From NCBI RefSeq assembly GCF_019720915.1, contig NZ_JAHKSI010000001.1, positions 1,550,001-1,614,000 of the forward strand: DNA of 64,000 nucleotides. Direction: 5' to 3'. The stretch's first letter is position 1. The number at the start of each line of letters is the position of its first letter. The DNA comes from Alkalihalobacillus sp. TS-13 (GTDB lineage Bacteria; Bacillota; Bacilli; Bacillales; Fictibacillaceae). The position numbers and the translations under genes were made by a program. Shown here piece after piece: positions 33,863 through 44,526 of this stretch. The notes below the pieces were generated by a model that saw nothing but the letters and a program-made list of their open reading frames with translations, did not search any database and was not told the DNA's origin.

Positions 33863-35284
33863 CTAGTTATGAATCGCTTTGCCATCAACTGCTAAGGCTG
33901 CTTCTCCGATTACCTCTGACAATGTCGGATGCGGATGGACAGAGTGTGCAATTTCCCATGGTGTTGCATCCAGAACCTTTGCAAGACCTGCTTCAGAGAT
34001 CATATCCGTTACGTGTGGTCCAATCATATGGACTCCAAGTAAATCATTTGTTTCTTTATCAGCAATCAGTTTTACAAATCCATCAGATTGTCCATAAACG
34101 AGTGCTTTACCGATTCCTTTAAATGAAAACTTACCGATTTTAATATCGTAGCCTTTTTCCTTCGCTTCATCTTCGGTCAACCCTACGCTTGCCATTTCAG
34201 GGTTTGAGTAGATACACTTGGAAATCATCGTGTAGTCGATCGGATGTGGATTTTGATCAGCCATATGTTCAACAGCTACAATTCCTTCGTGGGAGGCCAC
34301 ATGAGCCAATTGAAGTCCACCGATCACATCTCCGATTGCATAGATATGCGAATCCTTGGTCTGATAAAATTCGTTCGTCTGGATTGCACCTTTTTCAACT
34401 TGGATTTCTGTGTTCTGAAGGCCGATGTCTTCAACATTCGGCTGGCGACCTACAGAAACCAATAGTTTATCTGCAGAGAAGGATTTCTCTTCGTCTTTAT
34501 GCTCAGCTTTGATCATTACCCCTTCTCCTTTTTCAAGGCTCTCAGGCAAAACCTTTGCACCAGTGACGATCTTTACACCTTTCTTTTTCAAAATGCGTGT
34601 CGCTTCTTTCGAAATTTCTTTGTCCTCTGTAGGAACAATTCGATCAGCGTATTCTAATACGGTTACATCAAGCCCGAAGTCAATGAACATTGAAGCCCAT
34701 TCAATCCCGATGACGCCTCCTCCGACAATGATGATTGAGGATGGAAGCTCTTCAAGCTCCAATGCTTCATCCGATGTCAGGACTAATTCTCCATCGATAT
34801 CAAGGCCAGGTAACGTTCTTGGGCGTGATCCAGTTGAGACGAGCAGGTTTTTTGGTACCAGAATGACATTCTCGTCTCCATTGTTATACTCGACTGAAAC
34901 CGCGCCAGGCATCGGTGAGAAGATAGACGGACCTAATATACGGCCATGTCCTTCATACACATCGATTTTCCCTTTTTTCATAAGATGCTGGACACCTTTA
35001 TGAAGCTGATCGACAATACCTTGCTTACGCTGTTGGACACGCTCGAAGTTCAATGCTACATCTTTTGCAATGACACCGAATTCTTCACCTTTCTTAGCCG
35101 TTGCAAAAACTTCTGCACTCCTTAATAATGCTTTACTCGGGATACAACCTCTATGAAGGCATGTCCCTCCTAATTTTCCTTTTTCAACGATGGCGACAGA
35201 TAATCCAAGCTGGGAAGCTCGAATTGCTGCTACATAACCGCCAGTACCTCCACCGAGGATGACGAGATCATAATTCTCAGCCAT
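33863..35284 (-). CDS. lpdV: Dihydrolipoamide dehydrogenase of the BCKDH complex
   Basis: FAD/NAD flavoprotein E3, 473 residues, reoxidises the lipoyl groups. FAD site LVILGGGTGGYVAAIRASQLG, redox-active disulfide GGTCLHRGCIPSK (C42/C47 region), NAD site IIVGGGVIGIEWASMF, FAD second site IYAIGDVIG, and the C-terminal catalytic HSVHPHPTLSE. Operon-specific E3 as in B. subtilis; 18 bases after buk. Confidence 0.95.
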   Translation of the reverse strand: MAENYDLVILGGGTGGYVAAIRASQLGLSVAIVEKGKLGGTCLHRGCIPSKALLRSAEVFATAKKGEEFGVIAKDVALNFERVQQRKQGIVDQLHKGVQHLMKKGKIDVYEGHGRILGPSIFSPMPGAVSVEYNNGDENVILVPKNLLVSTGSRPRTLPGLDIDGELVLTSDEALELEELPSSIIIVGGGVIGIEWASMFIDFGLDVTVLEYADRIVPTEDKEISKEATRILKKKGVKIVTGAKVLPESLEKGEGVMIKAEHKDEEKSFSADKLLVSVGRQPNVEDIGLQNTEIQVEKGAIQTNEFYQTKDSHIYAIGDVIGGLQLAHVASHEGIVAVEHMADQNPHPIDYTMISKCIYSNPEMASVGLTEDEAKEKGYDIKIGKFSFKGIGKALVYGQSDGFVKLIADKETNDLLGVHMIGPHVTDMISEAGLAKVLDATPWEIAHSVHPHPTLSEVIGEAALAVDGKAIHN

Positions 35285-35302
35285 GATTCATTCCCCTTTC
35301 CG

Positions 35303-36406
35303 TTAAATGCTTTGTTCTATCGGTTGATTTGGATATTCTTTCGCATCTTCTTCTCCACGTAGTACACGTAAGCCGCCTTCAGCCAATGCTTGAAGCTCAT
35401 TCTCACCAGGATGTACGATCACATCACTGATCCATTCGATCCGTTCAGTGATTTCATTTACAAAATCCTTACCATAAGCAAGTCCGCCTGTCAGTACAAT
35501 TGCATCGACTTTGCCATGCAGCACTGCACTTGCTGCACCGATTTCCTTGGCGACTTGATAAGCCATCGCTTCATAGACCAGCTTTGCCTTTTCATCACCA
35601 GCTTCAATCCGCTTTTCGACTTCCACCGCATCATTCGTACCGAGATAGCCGACAAATCCTGCATTACCAACAAGCTTTTTCATGATTTCTTCTGCATAAT
35701 ATTCTCCAGAAAAACACATAGACACGAGATCCCCTACCGGGACAGTCCCAGCTCTTTCAGGAGAAAATGGTCCTTCTCCATGTAATCCATTATTTACGTC
35801 AATGACTTTTCCTTCTTGATGTACACCGACTGTAATTCCTCCACCCATATGCGTAACAATCAAACGAAGTTCTTCGTATGAACGGTCTAACTGCTTTGCC
35901 ACTCTTCGTGCAACTGCTTTTTGGTTAAGTGCATGGAATATACTTTTTCTTTCTATTTCCGGTACACCTGAAACTCTTGCAAGTGGCGCTAATTCGTCAA
36001 CAACTACCGGATCGACAATAAATGAAGAAATATTCAATCCTCGCGCAATCTCAAAAGCGATGATCCCGCCTAAATTAGAAGCATGTTCTCCAGAATAACC
36101 TTTACGGAGATCTTCGAGCATTAAATCATTCACATTATAAGTTCCGCCTTCAATTGGACGAAGAAGACCACCACGTCCAACGACTGCACTTAACTTAGAA
36201 ACGTTGATTCCTTCATGGTCCAATGTCTCCAGAATGACATTTTTGCGGAATTCATATTGATCGATGATGTGTTCGAATTCGCTGATTTTTTCGCTATCAT
36301 GACGAATGGTCTTCTCAAATACTGAGTGTTCATCATCAAATATTCCAATCTTAGTAGATGTTGATCCAGGATTAATTACAAGTAATCGATATTCTCTTTG
36401 TTGCAA
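35303..36406 (-). CDS. buk: Butyrate (branched-chain fatty acid) kinase
   Basis: Acetate/butyrate kinase family, 367 residues; makes ATP from branched acyl phosphates produced by phosphate butyryltransferase. [16 protein letters not shown] (phosphate 1), [24 protein letters not shown] and [12 protein letters not shown] match Buk. TTG at 36406 is preferred as start: GGAGGG lies 7 bases before it and the upstream in-frame ATG overlaps that site. A remnant of the dispersed repeat separates it from bcd. Confidence 0.92.
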   Translation of the reverse strand: MQQREYRLLVINPGSTSTKIGIFDDEHSVFEKTIRHDSEKISEFEHIIDQYEFRKNVILETLDHEGINVSKLSAVVGRGGLLRPIEGGTYNVNDLMLEDLRKGYSGEHASNLGGIIAFEIARGLNISSFIVDPVVVDELAPLARVSGVPEIERKSIFHALNQKAVARRVAKQLDRSYEELRLIVTHMGGGITVGVHQEGKVIDVNNGLHGEGPFSPERAGTVPVGDLVSMCFSGEYYAEEIMKKLVGNAGFVGYLGTNDAVEVEKRIEAGDEKAKLVYEAMAYQVAKEIGAASAVLHGKVDAIVLTGGLAYGKDFVNEITERIEWISDVIVHPGENELQALAEGGLRVLRGEEDAKEYPNQPIEQSI

Positions 36407-36453
36407 AACGGAACCCTCCATTGATGACTCTAAAAACGATTTTTTAAAAACCA

Positions 36454-36557
36454 GGCTCTGTTATGTTGATCTTGCGATATCCATTCCAGTTCTACGGGCA
36501 AACCGTAGACGTATCGTGAATTTTGCTTGACTAATTAATCAACGTTTAACAAAGCTC
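36454..36557 (-). repeat. Internally deleted remnant of the MITE-like repeat
   Basis: About 105 bp retaining both ends: GGCTCTGTTATGTTGATCTTGCG on the left and GTGAATTTTGC...TTAATCAACGTTTAACAAAGC on the right. Almost all of the core is lost. It lies between buk and bcd. Confidence 0.6.
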
Positions 36558-36561
36558 TATA

Positions 36562-37665
36562 TTATTGGCCGATGCGTTGAGATAAAATATGCCTGCTGTT
36601 CAATAGGAATTGGCTTCTTGAATTCTTATTGCGCTCAATCCGTTCTTCCGCAAGGCGATCAGCTGCCATATAAGTAGGGATATTATCGCGCTTTGAAATT
36701 TCAAATACACTTGCAATGTTGTCATAGATCGTTTCAACTTTCTTCATCGCACGTTCACGGTTGTAGCCGTATAATTCATCTGCGACATTGATGACTCCGC
36801 CTGCATTGATGACATAGTCAGGTGCGTAAGCTATGCCCATTTCATGTATCGTATCTCCATGTTTCGTATCTTTCAGTTGGTTATTTGCAGCACCAGCAAT
36901 AACTTTCGCTTTCAATTGCGGAATCGTTTCATCGTTAACTGTCGCTCCAAGCGCGCATGGTGCATAGATATCACATTCAACAGAATAAATCTCTTCAGGA
37001 TCTACAGCCTTTGCTCCGAAATCGTCTACCGCACGCTGTACAGCTTCCTTATGGATATCGGTGACGATCAGCTGTGCACCTTCTTCATGCAGGTGTTTGC
37101 ATAGGTTGTAAGCAACGTTCCCAACACCTTGGACAGCAACGACCTTTCCTTCGAGCGAGTCCGTTCCGAATGCCTCTTTAGCTGCTGCCTTCATACCACG
37201 ATAAACACCATAGGCCGTTACTGGTGATGGATTTCCTGAAGAACCGAATGCTGGTGATACACCAGTTACGAATTCAGTTTCTTGACGAATCAGGTCCATA
37301 TCAGCGACAGTTGTTCCAACATCTTCTGCAGTTATGTAACGACCATTTAAACCTTGGATGTAACGTCCAAACGCCCGGAACATTTCTTCATTTTTATCTG
37401 TTCTTGGGTCTCCGATAATAACCGTCTTTCCTCCGCCTAGGTTCAAACCTGCTGCAGCATTTTTATATGTCATCCCTTTTGCAAGTCGAAGCGCATCTTC
37501 AATCGCAGCGTCTTCTGTTTCATATGTCCACATTCTCGTACCGCCAAGTGCAGGACCTAAAGTCGTATCATGAATACAGATGATCGCCTTCAATCCTGAT
37601 TGTTTATCCTGGCAAATCACCAATTGCTCGTAATCGTAAGTCTCCATATACTTGAAAATTTCCAT
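36562..37665 (-). CDS. bcd: Leucine (branched-chain amino acid) dehydrogenase
   Basis: NAD-dependent oxidative deamination of Leu, Ile and Val to keto acids feeding BCKDH. 367 residues: catalytic domain with [10 protein letters not shown] and [20 protein letters not shown] (substrate Lys residues), Rossmann domain with [15 protein letters not shown]-terminal [11 protein letters not shown] and [18 protein letters not shown] are typical of Leu/Phe/Val dehydrogenases. The ATG at 37665 is 8-9 bases after AAGGAGG; one two codons upstream is too close to it. Confidence 0.94.
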   Translation of the reverse strand: MEIFKYMETYDYEQLVICQDKQSGLKAIICIHDTTLGPALGGTRMWTYETEDAAIEDALRLAKGMTYKNAAAGLNLGGGKTVIIGDPRTDKNEEMFRAFGRYIQGLNGRYITAEDVGTTVADMDLIRQETEFVTGVSPAFGSSGNPSPVTAYGVYRGMKAAAKEAFGTDSLEGKVVAVQGVGNVAYNLCKHLHEEGAQLIVTDIHKEAVQRAVDDFGAKAVDPEEIYSVECDIYAPCALGATVNDETIPQLKAKVIAGAANNQLKDTKHGDTIHEMGIAYAPDYVINAGGVINVADELYGYNRERAMKKVETIYDNIASVFEISKRDNIPTYMAADRLAEERIERNKNSRSQFLLNSRHILSQRIGQ

Positions 37666-37715
37666 GTTCATATTCCTCCTTAAGAATTCTTATACTCGCT
37701 TTCCGTTGGCGATCC

Positions 37716-37762
37716 GAAAGCCTCCTTGTTGTGGGGTCTCACCTGGCTCGCTTTTCCCGCCA
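37716..37762 (-). repeat. Core fragment of the MITE-like repeat
   Basis: About 47 bp. Read on the minus strand, GCGGGAAAAGCGAGCCAGG and then TGAGACCCC match the conserved core near the left end of copies 1 and 4. The terminal inverted repeats are absent. Confidence 0.6.
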
Positions 37763-37789
37763 TCAAGCCTCTAACCATTTGGCCTATTC

Positions 37790-38683
37790 TTAAACGGAAC
37801 GTACAGCTAATGCGATTGAATACACTTTGCTCTCCGCAGTATCCGCTCTTGAAGTAAGTACAATCGGTGCTTTCGCTCCAGCGATGACAGCACCAACTTT
37901 AGCGCGGGCAAAATATATCAAGGATTTGTACAATGCATTTCCCGTCTCGATATTTGGAACGAGGAGGATATCAGCTCTTCCAGCTACTTCGCCTCGGATT
38001 CCTTTATGTTCTGCAGCCTCTATAGAAACCGCATTATCGAGAGCTAGTGGTCCATCAACAACGCAATTCTTGATTTGGCCCCTGTTATTCATCTGACTAA
38101 GGGCAGCAGCATCCAATGTGGCTTCCATCGATGGATTGACGACTTCAACTGCTGCTATAGGAGCAACTTTAGGTGTTTCTACACCGATTTTAACAGCAAC
38201 GTCTACAGCATTTTGGATGATATCTGCCTTTTGCTGTAGATCGGGTGTAATATTCATGGCGGCATCAGTTACAAATACGAGGCGATCATAGCCTGTCACT
38301 TCAAAAGCTGCAACATGAGAGAGGACTTTACCGGTTCTAAGACCATATTCCTTATTCAATACGGCTTTCAGTATACGTGCTGTAGGAACCATCCCCTTCA
38401 TCAACACCTCAGCTTGTCCGCTGCTTACCGTTTGGACCGCCATTTCCGCAGCCTCATCAGGATTGTCGCATGAAATGACTTTCAAACGCTCAGAAGCTTC
38501 TAGCCCTTGATTTTGAAGTAAAGAGAGAATCTTTCCTTCATCACCGAACAATTGAAAAGAAGCGATTTCCTTTTCTAACGCCATTTTCACTGCTTCGATG
38601 ACCTCTTCATCTTCTGCAGCAGCTACTGCAACAACTTTATCGGGCATATGGGTTGCTTCTTGGATGAGTTTTTCTAAATGCAT
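37790..38683 (-). CDS. ptb: Phosphate butyryltransferase
   Basis: Converts branched acyl-CoA and phosphate to acyl phosphate for Buk. 297-residue phosphotransacetylase-fold protein: VLMKGMVPTARILKAVLN, SHVAAFEVTGYDRLVFVTDAAMN, GRADILLVPNIETGNALYKS and AGAKAPIVLTSRAD are characteristic. First gene of the operon, downstream of a -24/-12 promoter. Confidence 0.93.
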   Translation of the reverse strand: MHLEKLIQEATHMPDKVVAVAAAEDEEVIEAVKMALEKEIASFQLFGDEGKILSLLQNQGLEASERLKVISCDNPDEAAEMAVQTVSSGQAEVLMKGMVPTARILKAVLNKEYGLRTGKVLSHVAAFEVTGYDRLVFVTDAAMNITPDLQQKADIIQNAVDVAVKIGVETPKVAPIAAVEVVNPSMEATLDAAALSQMNNRGQIKNCVVDGPLALDNAVSIEAAEHKGIRGEVAGRADILLVPNIETGNALYKSLIYFARAKVGAVIAGAKAPIVLTSRADTAESKVYSIALAVRSV

Positions 38684-38734
38684 GACCTGAGTTCAACCCT
38701 TTCTAATACTTAATCTTTTCCCATCGTCTTATAA

Positions 38735-38752
38735 ATGCAAGATTCATGCCAA
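38735..38752 (-). promoter_or_regulatory. Sigma-54 (SigL) promoter of the bkd operon
   Basis: Minus strand TTGGCATGAATCTTGCAT: GG of TGGCA and GC of TTGCA are separated by the required 10 bases. It lies 52 bases upstream of ptb. The adjacent gene encodes a sigma-54 activator. Confidence 0.88.
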
Positions 38753-38787
38753 ATTTTCTTACCTTGATAGGCGGGCGTTTTCACAAA

Positions 38788-38832
38788 TAGGACCATGCAA
38801 TTTTCTTCATACATTGAAAAATATTGCATGCT
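38788..38832. promoter_or_regulatory. Candidate BkdR enhancer sites
   Basis: ACCATGCAATTTT and the inverted AAAATATTGCATG flank 15 bases of spacer, 40-80 bases upstream of the -24/-12 promoter. The same ACCATGCAATTTTTTT occurs at 40901-40916 before bkdR. Shared ATGCAAT half-sites suggest BkdR binding; this is inference. Confidence 0.5.
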
Positions 38833-38835
38833 ATT

Positions 38836-40884
38836 TTATTCAATACTGTATTTATCAATTTTGTAATAGAGATTTCTTAAGGAGACATCGAGTTCTTTAG
38901 CTGTTTTTGTTTTATTCCCATTACATTCATTCAAGGTTTTCTGAATCAAGCCTTTTTCAAATTGATCGACTTGCGTCTGTAAAGAATCATTGGTCCCTTG
39001 CGATATGGAAACTTCTGTTCTGGGCTGGGCATCAGTATCTAAAGAAGGTATTGATGTGACATCAATCCAAGATTCATGGAACGAAAGATGGATGATCGCC
39101 CTCCCTAGGATATTTTCCAACTCACGTACATTACCTGGCCAATGGTACTGGCAGAGATAGTCTATACCATCCTTGGTAATACCTTCGATATTCCGTCCGT
39201 AATCCTGATTCAATTTCCGAATCAGATGATCGCATAGTTTACCGATATCTTCTTTCCGTTCTCTTAATGGAGGGATGAAGATCGGCAGACGATTAATCCG
39301 ATAATATAAATCTTCCCGAAAAGAGCCCTCAATTATTCTTTTTTCAAGATTTACGTTGGTTGCCGCAATTACACGTACCTTGATCGGGATTGCTTTAGTC
39401 CCTCCGACCCGTATGATCTCATTTTCTTGAAGAACCCTGAGGAGCTTGGCCTGTGTATCGCTTGATAATTCACCGATCTCATCAAGAAAAATGCTTCCAC
39501 CGTTCGCCTCTTCGAACAAACCTCTTTTCCCACCTTTTTTGGCACCGGAGAATGCCCCTTCTTCATATCCAAACAATTCACTTTCGAGCAGTGATTCAGA
39601 GATGGCGGCACAATTCACACGAACGAACTTGTTATACTTCAAGCTGCTGCTATTATGAATCGCATGGGCGAACAATTCTTTCCCTGTCCCTGATTCCCCT
39701 CTTAAGAGAACAGTTGCAGGCGTGGATGCTCCCAACTTGGCTTGCTCAATTGCGAATTTCATTTCACTGGAATCGCCGATGATATCTGAAAACGTATATT
39801 TGGCTTCCAATGTACGGATAATTTGTCGGGCTCGTTGTAATTCCGCTGTCAATGACTGGATTTCAGAAATGTCATGGATGACCCCGACGCTTCCTTTCAA
39901 TTTACCATCAACGATGACTGGAGCAACGTTGACCACAACATCCCTTCGATTAGGTCCTACTTTCAGCCGTACGCCCCGGACAGGTTTACGGGTACGCAAA
40001 ACCCGCATATGCATACTTTCTCCTTCGGATATATCAGTGGTAGCCGGTTTCCCATAGATATCTTCTGATTTCAACCCTGTCAACCTCGTATAAGCCGGGT
40101 TGACCATAAGACCTTTCCCTTCTTCATCCACAACCGATATCGCTTCTTGCGAGGAATGGATGATCGCCTCAAGCATTGTCTGTACGCTTTTCAGACTCGT
40201 TACTTCTTCAGCCATTTCCACAACTTCAGTGATATCCTTAAAAACGGCGAACGCTCCGATTATGTTGCCTTCATCGTCAATCATCGGAGTCCTAGTAGTA
40301 ATGATTTTCCTTCCATTGTATAAAACTTGTTCCTTATTCACTTCTGTTTTTCCGTGATTTAGGATGCGGGGTAATTCACTGTTAGGGATGACATCCGTGA
40401 TTTCTTTACCGATGACATGCGCATTTTCAAGACCTGTCATTACTTCGGCACTTTTATTGAAGATGGTGATTTTGCGGGTACGATCAATAGCTATGACACC
40501 ATCGTGGGAGGAGCTTAGAACTAAATCCTGTTGTCTGGATTGACTTGATAGTTGATTGATTAGATTTTCTTGTTCCTCAATCAAATTCGAAACCAGGACT
40601 GCGACTGAGGGAGGAATGATGACCCATTGACGATCCTTTACTTCCCTAAGGGAGGTGAACGTTTTTTCATCTCCTGTAGTCTCAATCACAACATCTACTG
40701 GCTGGTCTATGTATTGTTCCCACCTTGTCCCTATTGCTATTTCCATTTCTTGCGCTATTTTAATCCCTGGCGCTTCCTTGTTAGGGTCAATAACTGCCTT
40801 CAATTTCAAGGCATGGGATTTGTTAATGATTTTTACAAGAGCTGTACCAACTTTTCCAGCTCCAATTATGATTACATTTTTCAT
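38836..40884 (-). CDS. bkdR: Sigma-54-dependent transcriptional activator BkdR
   Basis: 682 residues: an N-terminal Rossmann-like segment ([18 protein letters not shown]) at 1-110, PAS domains at about 120-240 and 245-355, a AAA+ sigma-54 interaction domain at about 370-600 and a C-terminal Fis-type helix-turn-helix ([17 protein letters not shown]). Walker A is GESGTGKE, the GAFTGA loop reads GAFSGA (Ser for Thr), and Walker B is [10 protein letters not shown]. It activates the bkd operon with SigL in response to branched-chain metabolites. The Rossmann-like start could sense a cofactor or metabolite. It is encoded immediately upstream of its target promoter. Confidence 0.93.
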   Translation of the reverse strand: MKNVIIIGAGKVGTALVKIINKSHALKLKAVIDPNKEAPGIKIAQEMEIAIGTRWEQYIDQPVDVVIETTGDEKTFTSLREVKDRQWVIIPPSVAVLVSNLIEEQENLINQLSSQSRQQDLVLSSSHDGVIAIDRTRKITIFNKSAEVMTGLENAHVIGKEITDVIPNSELPRILNHGKTEVNKEQVLYNGRKIITTRTPMIDDEGNIIGAFAVFKDITEVVEMAEEVTSLKSVQTMLEAIIHSSQEAISVVDEEGKGLMVNPAYTRLTGLKSEDIYGKPATTDISEGESMHMRVLRTRKPVRGVRLKVGPNRRDVVVNVAPVIVDGKLKGSVGVIHDISEIQSLTAELQRARQIIRTLEAKYTFSDIIGDSSEMKFAIEQAKLGASTPATVLLRGESGTGKELFAHAIHNSSSLKYNKFVRVNCAAISESLLESELFGYEEGAFSGAKKGGKRGLFEEANGGSIFLDEIGELSSDTQAKLLRVLQENEIIRVGGTKAIPIKVRVIAATNVNLEKRIIEGSFREDLYYRINRLPIFIPPLRERKEDIGKLCDHLIRKLNQDYGRNIEGITKDGIDYLCQYHWPGNVRELENILGRAIIHLSFHESWIDVTSIPSLDTDAQPRTEVSISQGTNDSLQTQVDQFEKGLIQKTLNECNGNKTKTAKELDVSLRNLYYKIDKYSIE

Positions 40885-41020
40885 TAGCTACACCTATTTT
40901 TTACCATGCAATTTTTTTCACACTTTTATTTTACCCTTTGTTTTTTACATACGCAAACACTTATAGACAGGAAACGATAAAATCGGTAAAATGAGTAGCG
41001 ACAGAAAAGGATGATTCAAT

Positions 41021-41266
41021 ATGACAAGAATAATCGCACTTTTAGTATTAGTGGTCCCTGGAATCGCAGGTGTGGTAGGTATAAAATTAATACGGGATTC
41101 CCTATTTGGAATCGTCCATCCGGTTTTTCCGAATTTCATTATTGAGCTGATCACCGGGATTCTCATGTTTATAATAGGATTCGGCTTTGTGGGTGGTTTC
41201 ATCTTTTATAGAGACCGGAAACGGAACAATGTACAACAAAGATTCCGGAATAAAGGAGGAAATTAA
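41021..41266 (+). CDS. yqzF: DUF2627 membrane protein (YqzF-like)
   Basis: 81 residues with two membrane helices (IIALLVLVVPGIAGVVGIKL and IIELITGILMFIIGFGFVGGF) and a basic C-terminal tail. Size and position between bkdR and spo0A match B. subtilis YqzF. AAAGGATGATTCAAT precedes the ATG. Function unknown. Confidence 0.82.
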   Translation: MTRIIALLVLVVPGIAGVVGIKLIRDSLFGIVHPVFPNFIIELITGILMFIIGFGFVGGFIFYRDRKRNNVQQRFRNKGGN

Positions 41267-41268
41267 AT

Positions 41269-41472
41269 ATGGAGCAGTTTAGCGTAGCTTTTTTTGAAGA
41301 AAACTTTAAAACATATGCAGAACAAAATGATGATGTATTTTCCAAACAACAGGCGATGAACAGTTATTATGTCTCAATGGTATCAACAATCATAAATGAT
41401 AACATCAACAAAAACTCCGAGCTGGTAAAACGGATCCGGAACTTAAATACAGCATATCAAAATTGTCGTTGA
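41269..41472 (+). CDS. Small hypothetical protein downstream of yqzF
   Basis: 67 residues, hydrophilic, helical and Asn-rich (FEENFKTYAEQNDDVFSKQQ). A strong AAAGGAGGAAATTAA lies within the end of yqzF, and the gap between the genes is 2 bases, so they are coupled. No family recognised. Confidence 0.65.
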   Translation: MEQFSVAFFEENFKTYAEQNDDVFSKQQAMNSYYVSMVSTIINDNINKNSELVKRIRNLNTAYQNCR

Positions 41473-41493
41473 CCCATCTTCTCTCCAAACATA

Positions 41494-41622
41494 AAAAGGG
41501 GGTAGTCCAAAAAGTGTCTGAGCCTCTCCGAACTTAACAACATTTTGAGTAAAATCGTGGTATTGATACAAAAATGTTGTGTTGGAGGTGTCTGACATTT
41601 TTCTTTTAGGACAGTCCCCTTT
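41494..41622. repeat. Long imperfect inverted repeat, MITE- or terminator-like
   Basis: Two ~55-base arms. AAAGGGGGTAGTCCAAAAAG, GTGTCTGAGCCTCTCC and AACAACATTTTG on the left are mirrored by CAAAAATGTTGTGTTGGAGG, TGTCTGACA and AGGACAGTCCCCTTT on the right. It follows the yqzF pair and can terminate transcription from either strand. Confidence 0.65.
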
Positions 41623-41672
41623 ATTGTATTAGTGCTGGTTACTAAAAACGGAAGACAAGCTAGCTCAATTTT

Positions 41673-42485
41673 TTACGATTTCAGCGGTCTTTCAACCAGC
41701 TTTATGCTCGATACGTAATTTATCAGCCACCATTGCAATGAACTACTGTTTGTCGGTTTTGCTTTGGACATACTCACCGTATAACCGAAAAGATTCGAAA
41801 TCGAGTCGATATTCCCACGGCTCCAAGCAACTTCAATCGCATGCCGGATGGCACGTTCAACACGCGAAGCTGTCGTATTGAATTTTTTAGCGATATCCGG
41901 ATACAAGACTTTGGTGATCGACCCAAGCAATTCAATGTCATTATACACCATTGTAATAGCTTCACGAAGGTACATATACCCTTTAATATGTGCAGGCACT
42001 CCGATTTCATGGATGATGCTCGTAATGCTAGCATCAAGATTTTTCGGCTTATATTCTTTCGTAAATGATCTGGAAGTTGTAGTGGAAGTGTTCTTGACAA
42101 ATGACTTTTTAGATCCGCTGATTTGACGGATTTGATTCGTTAGATTTTCCATATCAAACGGCTTCAAAATAAAATAGGATGCTCCAAGTTCAACCGCTTT
42201 CGTAGTTACATCTTCCTGTCCGAATGCAGTAAGCATGATCACATTCGGCTTAGTGCTTAAATTCAAGTCATGCATATTTTCAAGAACCGCAAGTCCGTCC
42301 AAATGGGGCATGATGATGTCAAGCACTAATACGTCAGGCAACTCATCTTCAAGTAATTCCAGACATTCCTTTCCGTTGTACGCTACACCAACCACTTCCA
42401 TGTCTTCTTGTGCAGAAATGTATTCATCAAGAAGACCTACAAGTTCCCTGTTATCATCCGCTAAACACACTTTAATTTTTTGCAC
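41673..42485 (-). CDS. spo0A: Sporulation master response regulator Spo0A
   Basis: 270 residues. Receiver domain 1-125 with acidic pocket ADDN, phospho-acceptor Asp in [13 protein letters not shown] around 54-66 and TAFGQE; hinge; C-terminal Spo0A DNA-binding domain at about 150-270 with the recognition helix in [21 protein letters not shown] start at 42485 with AGGAGG 9 bases upstream; the longer in-frame upstream ATGs would not give the family N-terminus [11 protein letters not shown]. Two Spo0A boxes upstream indicate autoregulation. Confidence 0.97.
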   Translation of the reverse strand: MQKIKVCLADDNRELVGLLDEYISAQEDMEVVGVAYNGKECLELLEDELPDVLVLDIIMPHLDGLAVLENMHDLNLSTKPNVIMLTAFGQEDVTTKAVELGASYFILKPFDMENLTNQIRQISGSKKSFVKNTSTTTSRSFTKEYKPKNLDASITSIIHEIGVPAHIKGYMYLREAITMVYNDIELLGSITKVLYPDIAKKFNTTASRVERAIRHAIEVAWSRGNIDSISNLFGYTVSMSKAKPTNSSSLQWWLINYVSSIKLVERPLKS

Positions 42486-42681
42486 TACGCTGTTCCTCCT
42501 CATAACTAAATCATTTTTCCTTTTTCTCTTACAAAGTCTTATGTATGATTTCCACACAAAAACCCTATTTCCTTTAATAATTTTAAATTTTTATCGAAAA
42601 ATATTCTATACTTAATCATGCTCTATTTTTCTTTGAATTTCGACCTTAAATCACATTTGACACCACATATTTTAGTGTTCT

Positions 42682-42689
42682 TTGTCGAA
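42682..42689. promoter_or_regulatory. Spo0A box upstream of spo0A
   Basis: TTGTCGAA, a perfect match to the 0A consensus TGNCGAA, about 200 bases before the start codon. The rest of 42486-43105 contains no recognisable gene, only AT-rich sequence with several TTTTTAGACTT motifs. Confidence 0.6.
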
Positions 42690-42804
42690 TATTCTTTATT
42701 TTATTATATCAGATGCCGTAGATTATTCCGAGAACAAGGTTAAAACACCAGAATGAAGAGCCTTCGTTACTTTGATGGATGTTGGAGAAATTCGCTCGGC
42801 ACAT

Positions 42805-42812
42805 TTGACGAA
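42805..42812. promoter_or_regulatory. Second Spo0A box upstream of spo0A
   Basis: TTGACGAA, matches TGNCGAA, about 320 bases before the start codon. Confidence 0.5.
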
Positions 42813-43105
42813 TCTCCAAGTTTCAGACTACTTTTTGTAATTTAAATTCCAATCTGAAGGACTGACGGATCGTCGGTCCACCTCATTTTATGTTTTTAGA
42901 CTTCTTTTATAGCATTTTTATGCTTTTTTGTAATATTTTAGATTTATCCCAAATTTTTTAGACTTTTGATGTGAATTTTTAGACTTAGTCAGTTTGAGTG
43001 ACAGCATTTGTACCGCTTTTTGTGATTAGCCCAACAAATTCAAAATTATCTCTAAAACATGAAGGTTTTCTCTGAAAATTTTTCCTCAACACTATAAACA
43101 AAGCA

Positions 43106-43132
43106 AAAAAAGGCGAGTCATCAACTCGCCAC
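43106..43132 (-). terminator. Terminator overlapping the spoIVB stop codon
   Basis: GGCGAGT-TGATG-ACTCGCC then TTTTTTTGC on the minus strand. The loop contains the stop codon region. Confidence 0.85.
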
Positions 43133-44434
43133 TTTATCGCCATTTCTATTCTCTTGGTAAATATTGATTCCGGCTTCTTGTAACATCCATTCGATATGCA
43201 CTCCGTACCCTGAAGTTGGATCATTAACAAATACATGTGTTACCGCTCCAATTATTTTTCCATCCTGGATGATCGGGCTTCCACTCATTCCCTGCACAAT
43301 CCCGCCAGTAGCATCTAATAATTCCGGATCTGTTATTTTGACAACTAATCCTTTAGTTGCCGGGAACTTCTGGGGAACTGAACTTACGATTTCAACATCG
43401 TACTTTTTCACTTCCTCACCCTTCACGACAGTTAAGATTTCAGCATGCCCTTCCTTTACCTCATGAGATAATTTGATCGGCATTGCATTATCCATTATTC
43501 CATTACGAATCGGGTTCTTCAGTTTTCCAAAAATCCCATATTGCGTATTTTTATATATTGAACCGAGTATCTTTTCTCCGTTATTGAAGCGAGCAAGCTT
43601 TTCCCCAGGTCTCCCGTTTTTGCCTTTCTCGATGGAAGTGACTGTTGATTCGATGATTTGTCCATCATTGACAACAATCGGTTTTTTCGTATCCATATCT
43701 GAAATGACATGCCCAAGAGCTCCATATTTACCGCTTCCGGGATGATAAAATGTCATTGTTCCTACGCCAGCTGCTGAATCACGGATGTATAATCCAATTC
43801 GATAACTCGCATCAGAGGCATCTTTCACTGGAGTTAATTTCTTATGAAGTGTCTGTTCATTCCTTTTGATGGTGAGGTTAAGTGATTGTCCGGACTCTCC
43901 ACTTCTTTTCACAAAAGGTCCGACATCACTTAATTTTTGAATAGATTTCCCGTTGATTGCTGTTATCATATCTCCGACCTGTATTCCAGCTTTTTCACCA
44001 GGTGAAACATCTCCATTAGAAGTGTCGATTAAATGATGGCCTACAACCAGTACGCCTACCGTATTTAAACGAACTCCTATATTCTGACCGCCAGGAATGA
44101 TCTTGAATTCAGGAAGTACCTTCACATTTACCTTTTTAACAGGTATATTCGAAACTTGCATGGTAACTTCAGCGTCGCCATCTTCGTTCGCCTCGATGGA
44201 AAAGGAGTGAGGGTTGTTTTCAACACTTCCAAGCGACAAAATCGATTCATTCTCATCTGACGAATGAACCGTAGCATTTGAATGATTCTGATCTATCGTT
44301 AATCTCTCTCCCTGGAATACGGTTATATCAGTTGGGACACTGAGATAGTCCTGAATCGGCTTTATAAACCCCAAGCTTATTAGGAATCCAAGGAGAAGAA
44401 TGCCGACTATTTTTCTGATTTTAATTCTTTTCAT
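43121..44434 (-). CDS. spoIVB: SpoIVB serine peptidase (S55)
   Basis: Forespore-secreted protease that cleaves SpoIVFA and triggers SigK activation. 437 residues: an N-terminal membrane anchor ([16 protein letters not shown]), a PDZ domain at about 115-195 ([16 protein letters not shown]), then the S55 peptidase domain with GALGHVISD (catalytic His) and [20 protein letters not shown] (catalytic Ser in SGSP). GAGGAG precedes the ATG. Located between recN and spo0A as in other bacilli. Confidence 0.96.
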   Translation of the reverse strand: MKRIKIRKIVGILLLGFLISLGFIKPIQDYLSVPTDITVFQGERLTIDQNHSNATVHSSDENESILSLGSVENNPHSFSIEANEDGDAEVTMQVSNIPVKKVNVKVLPEFKIIPGGQNIGVRLNTVGVLVVGHHLIDTSNGDVSPGEKAGIQVGDMITAINGKSIQKLSDVGPFVKRSGESGQSLNLTIKRNEQTLHKKLTPVKDASDASYRIGLYIRDSAAGVGTMTFYHPGSGKYGALGHVISDMDTKKPIVVNDGQIIESTVTSIEKGKNGRPGEKLARFNNGEKILGSIYKNTQYGIFGKLKNPIRNGIMDNAMPIKLSHEVKEGHAEILTVVKGEEVKKYDVEIVSSVPQKFPATKGLVVKITDPELLDATGGIVQGMSGSPIIQDGKIIGAVTHVFVNDPTSGYGVHIEWMLQEAGINIYQENRNGDKVAS

Positions 44435-44526
44435 TCAGTCACTCTCCTCATTCCTTACCCTACAACTTTTTTGGTTGCATTTATAATTTGACCTTTAGAG
44501 AGTGTTTCTATAACCATTCGTATAAG

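Noticed and set aside
42840-43000. Riboswitch or T-box leader in the spo0A upstream region
   Set aside because: Only repeated TTTTTAGACTT motifs and AT-rich sequence; no T-box, specifier or known aptamer consensus recognised.
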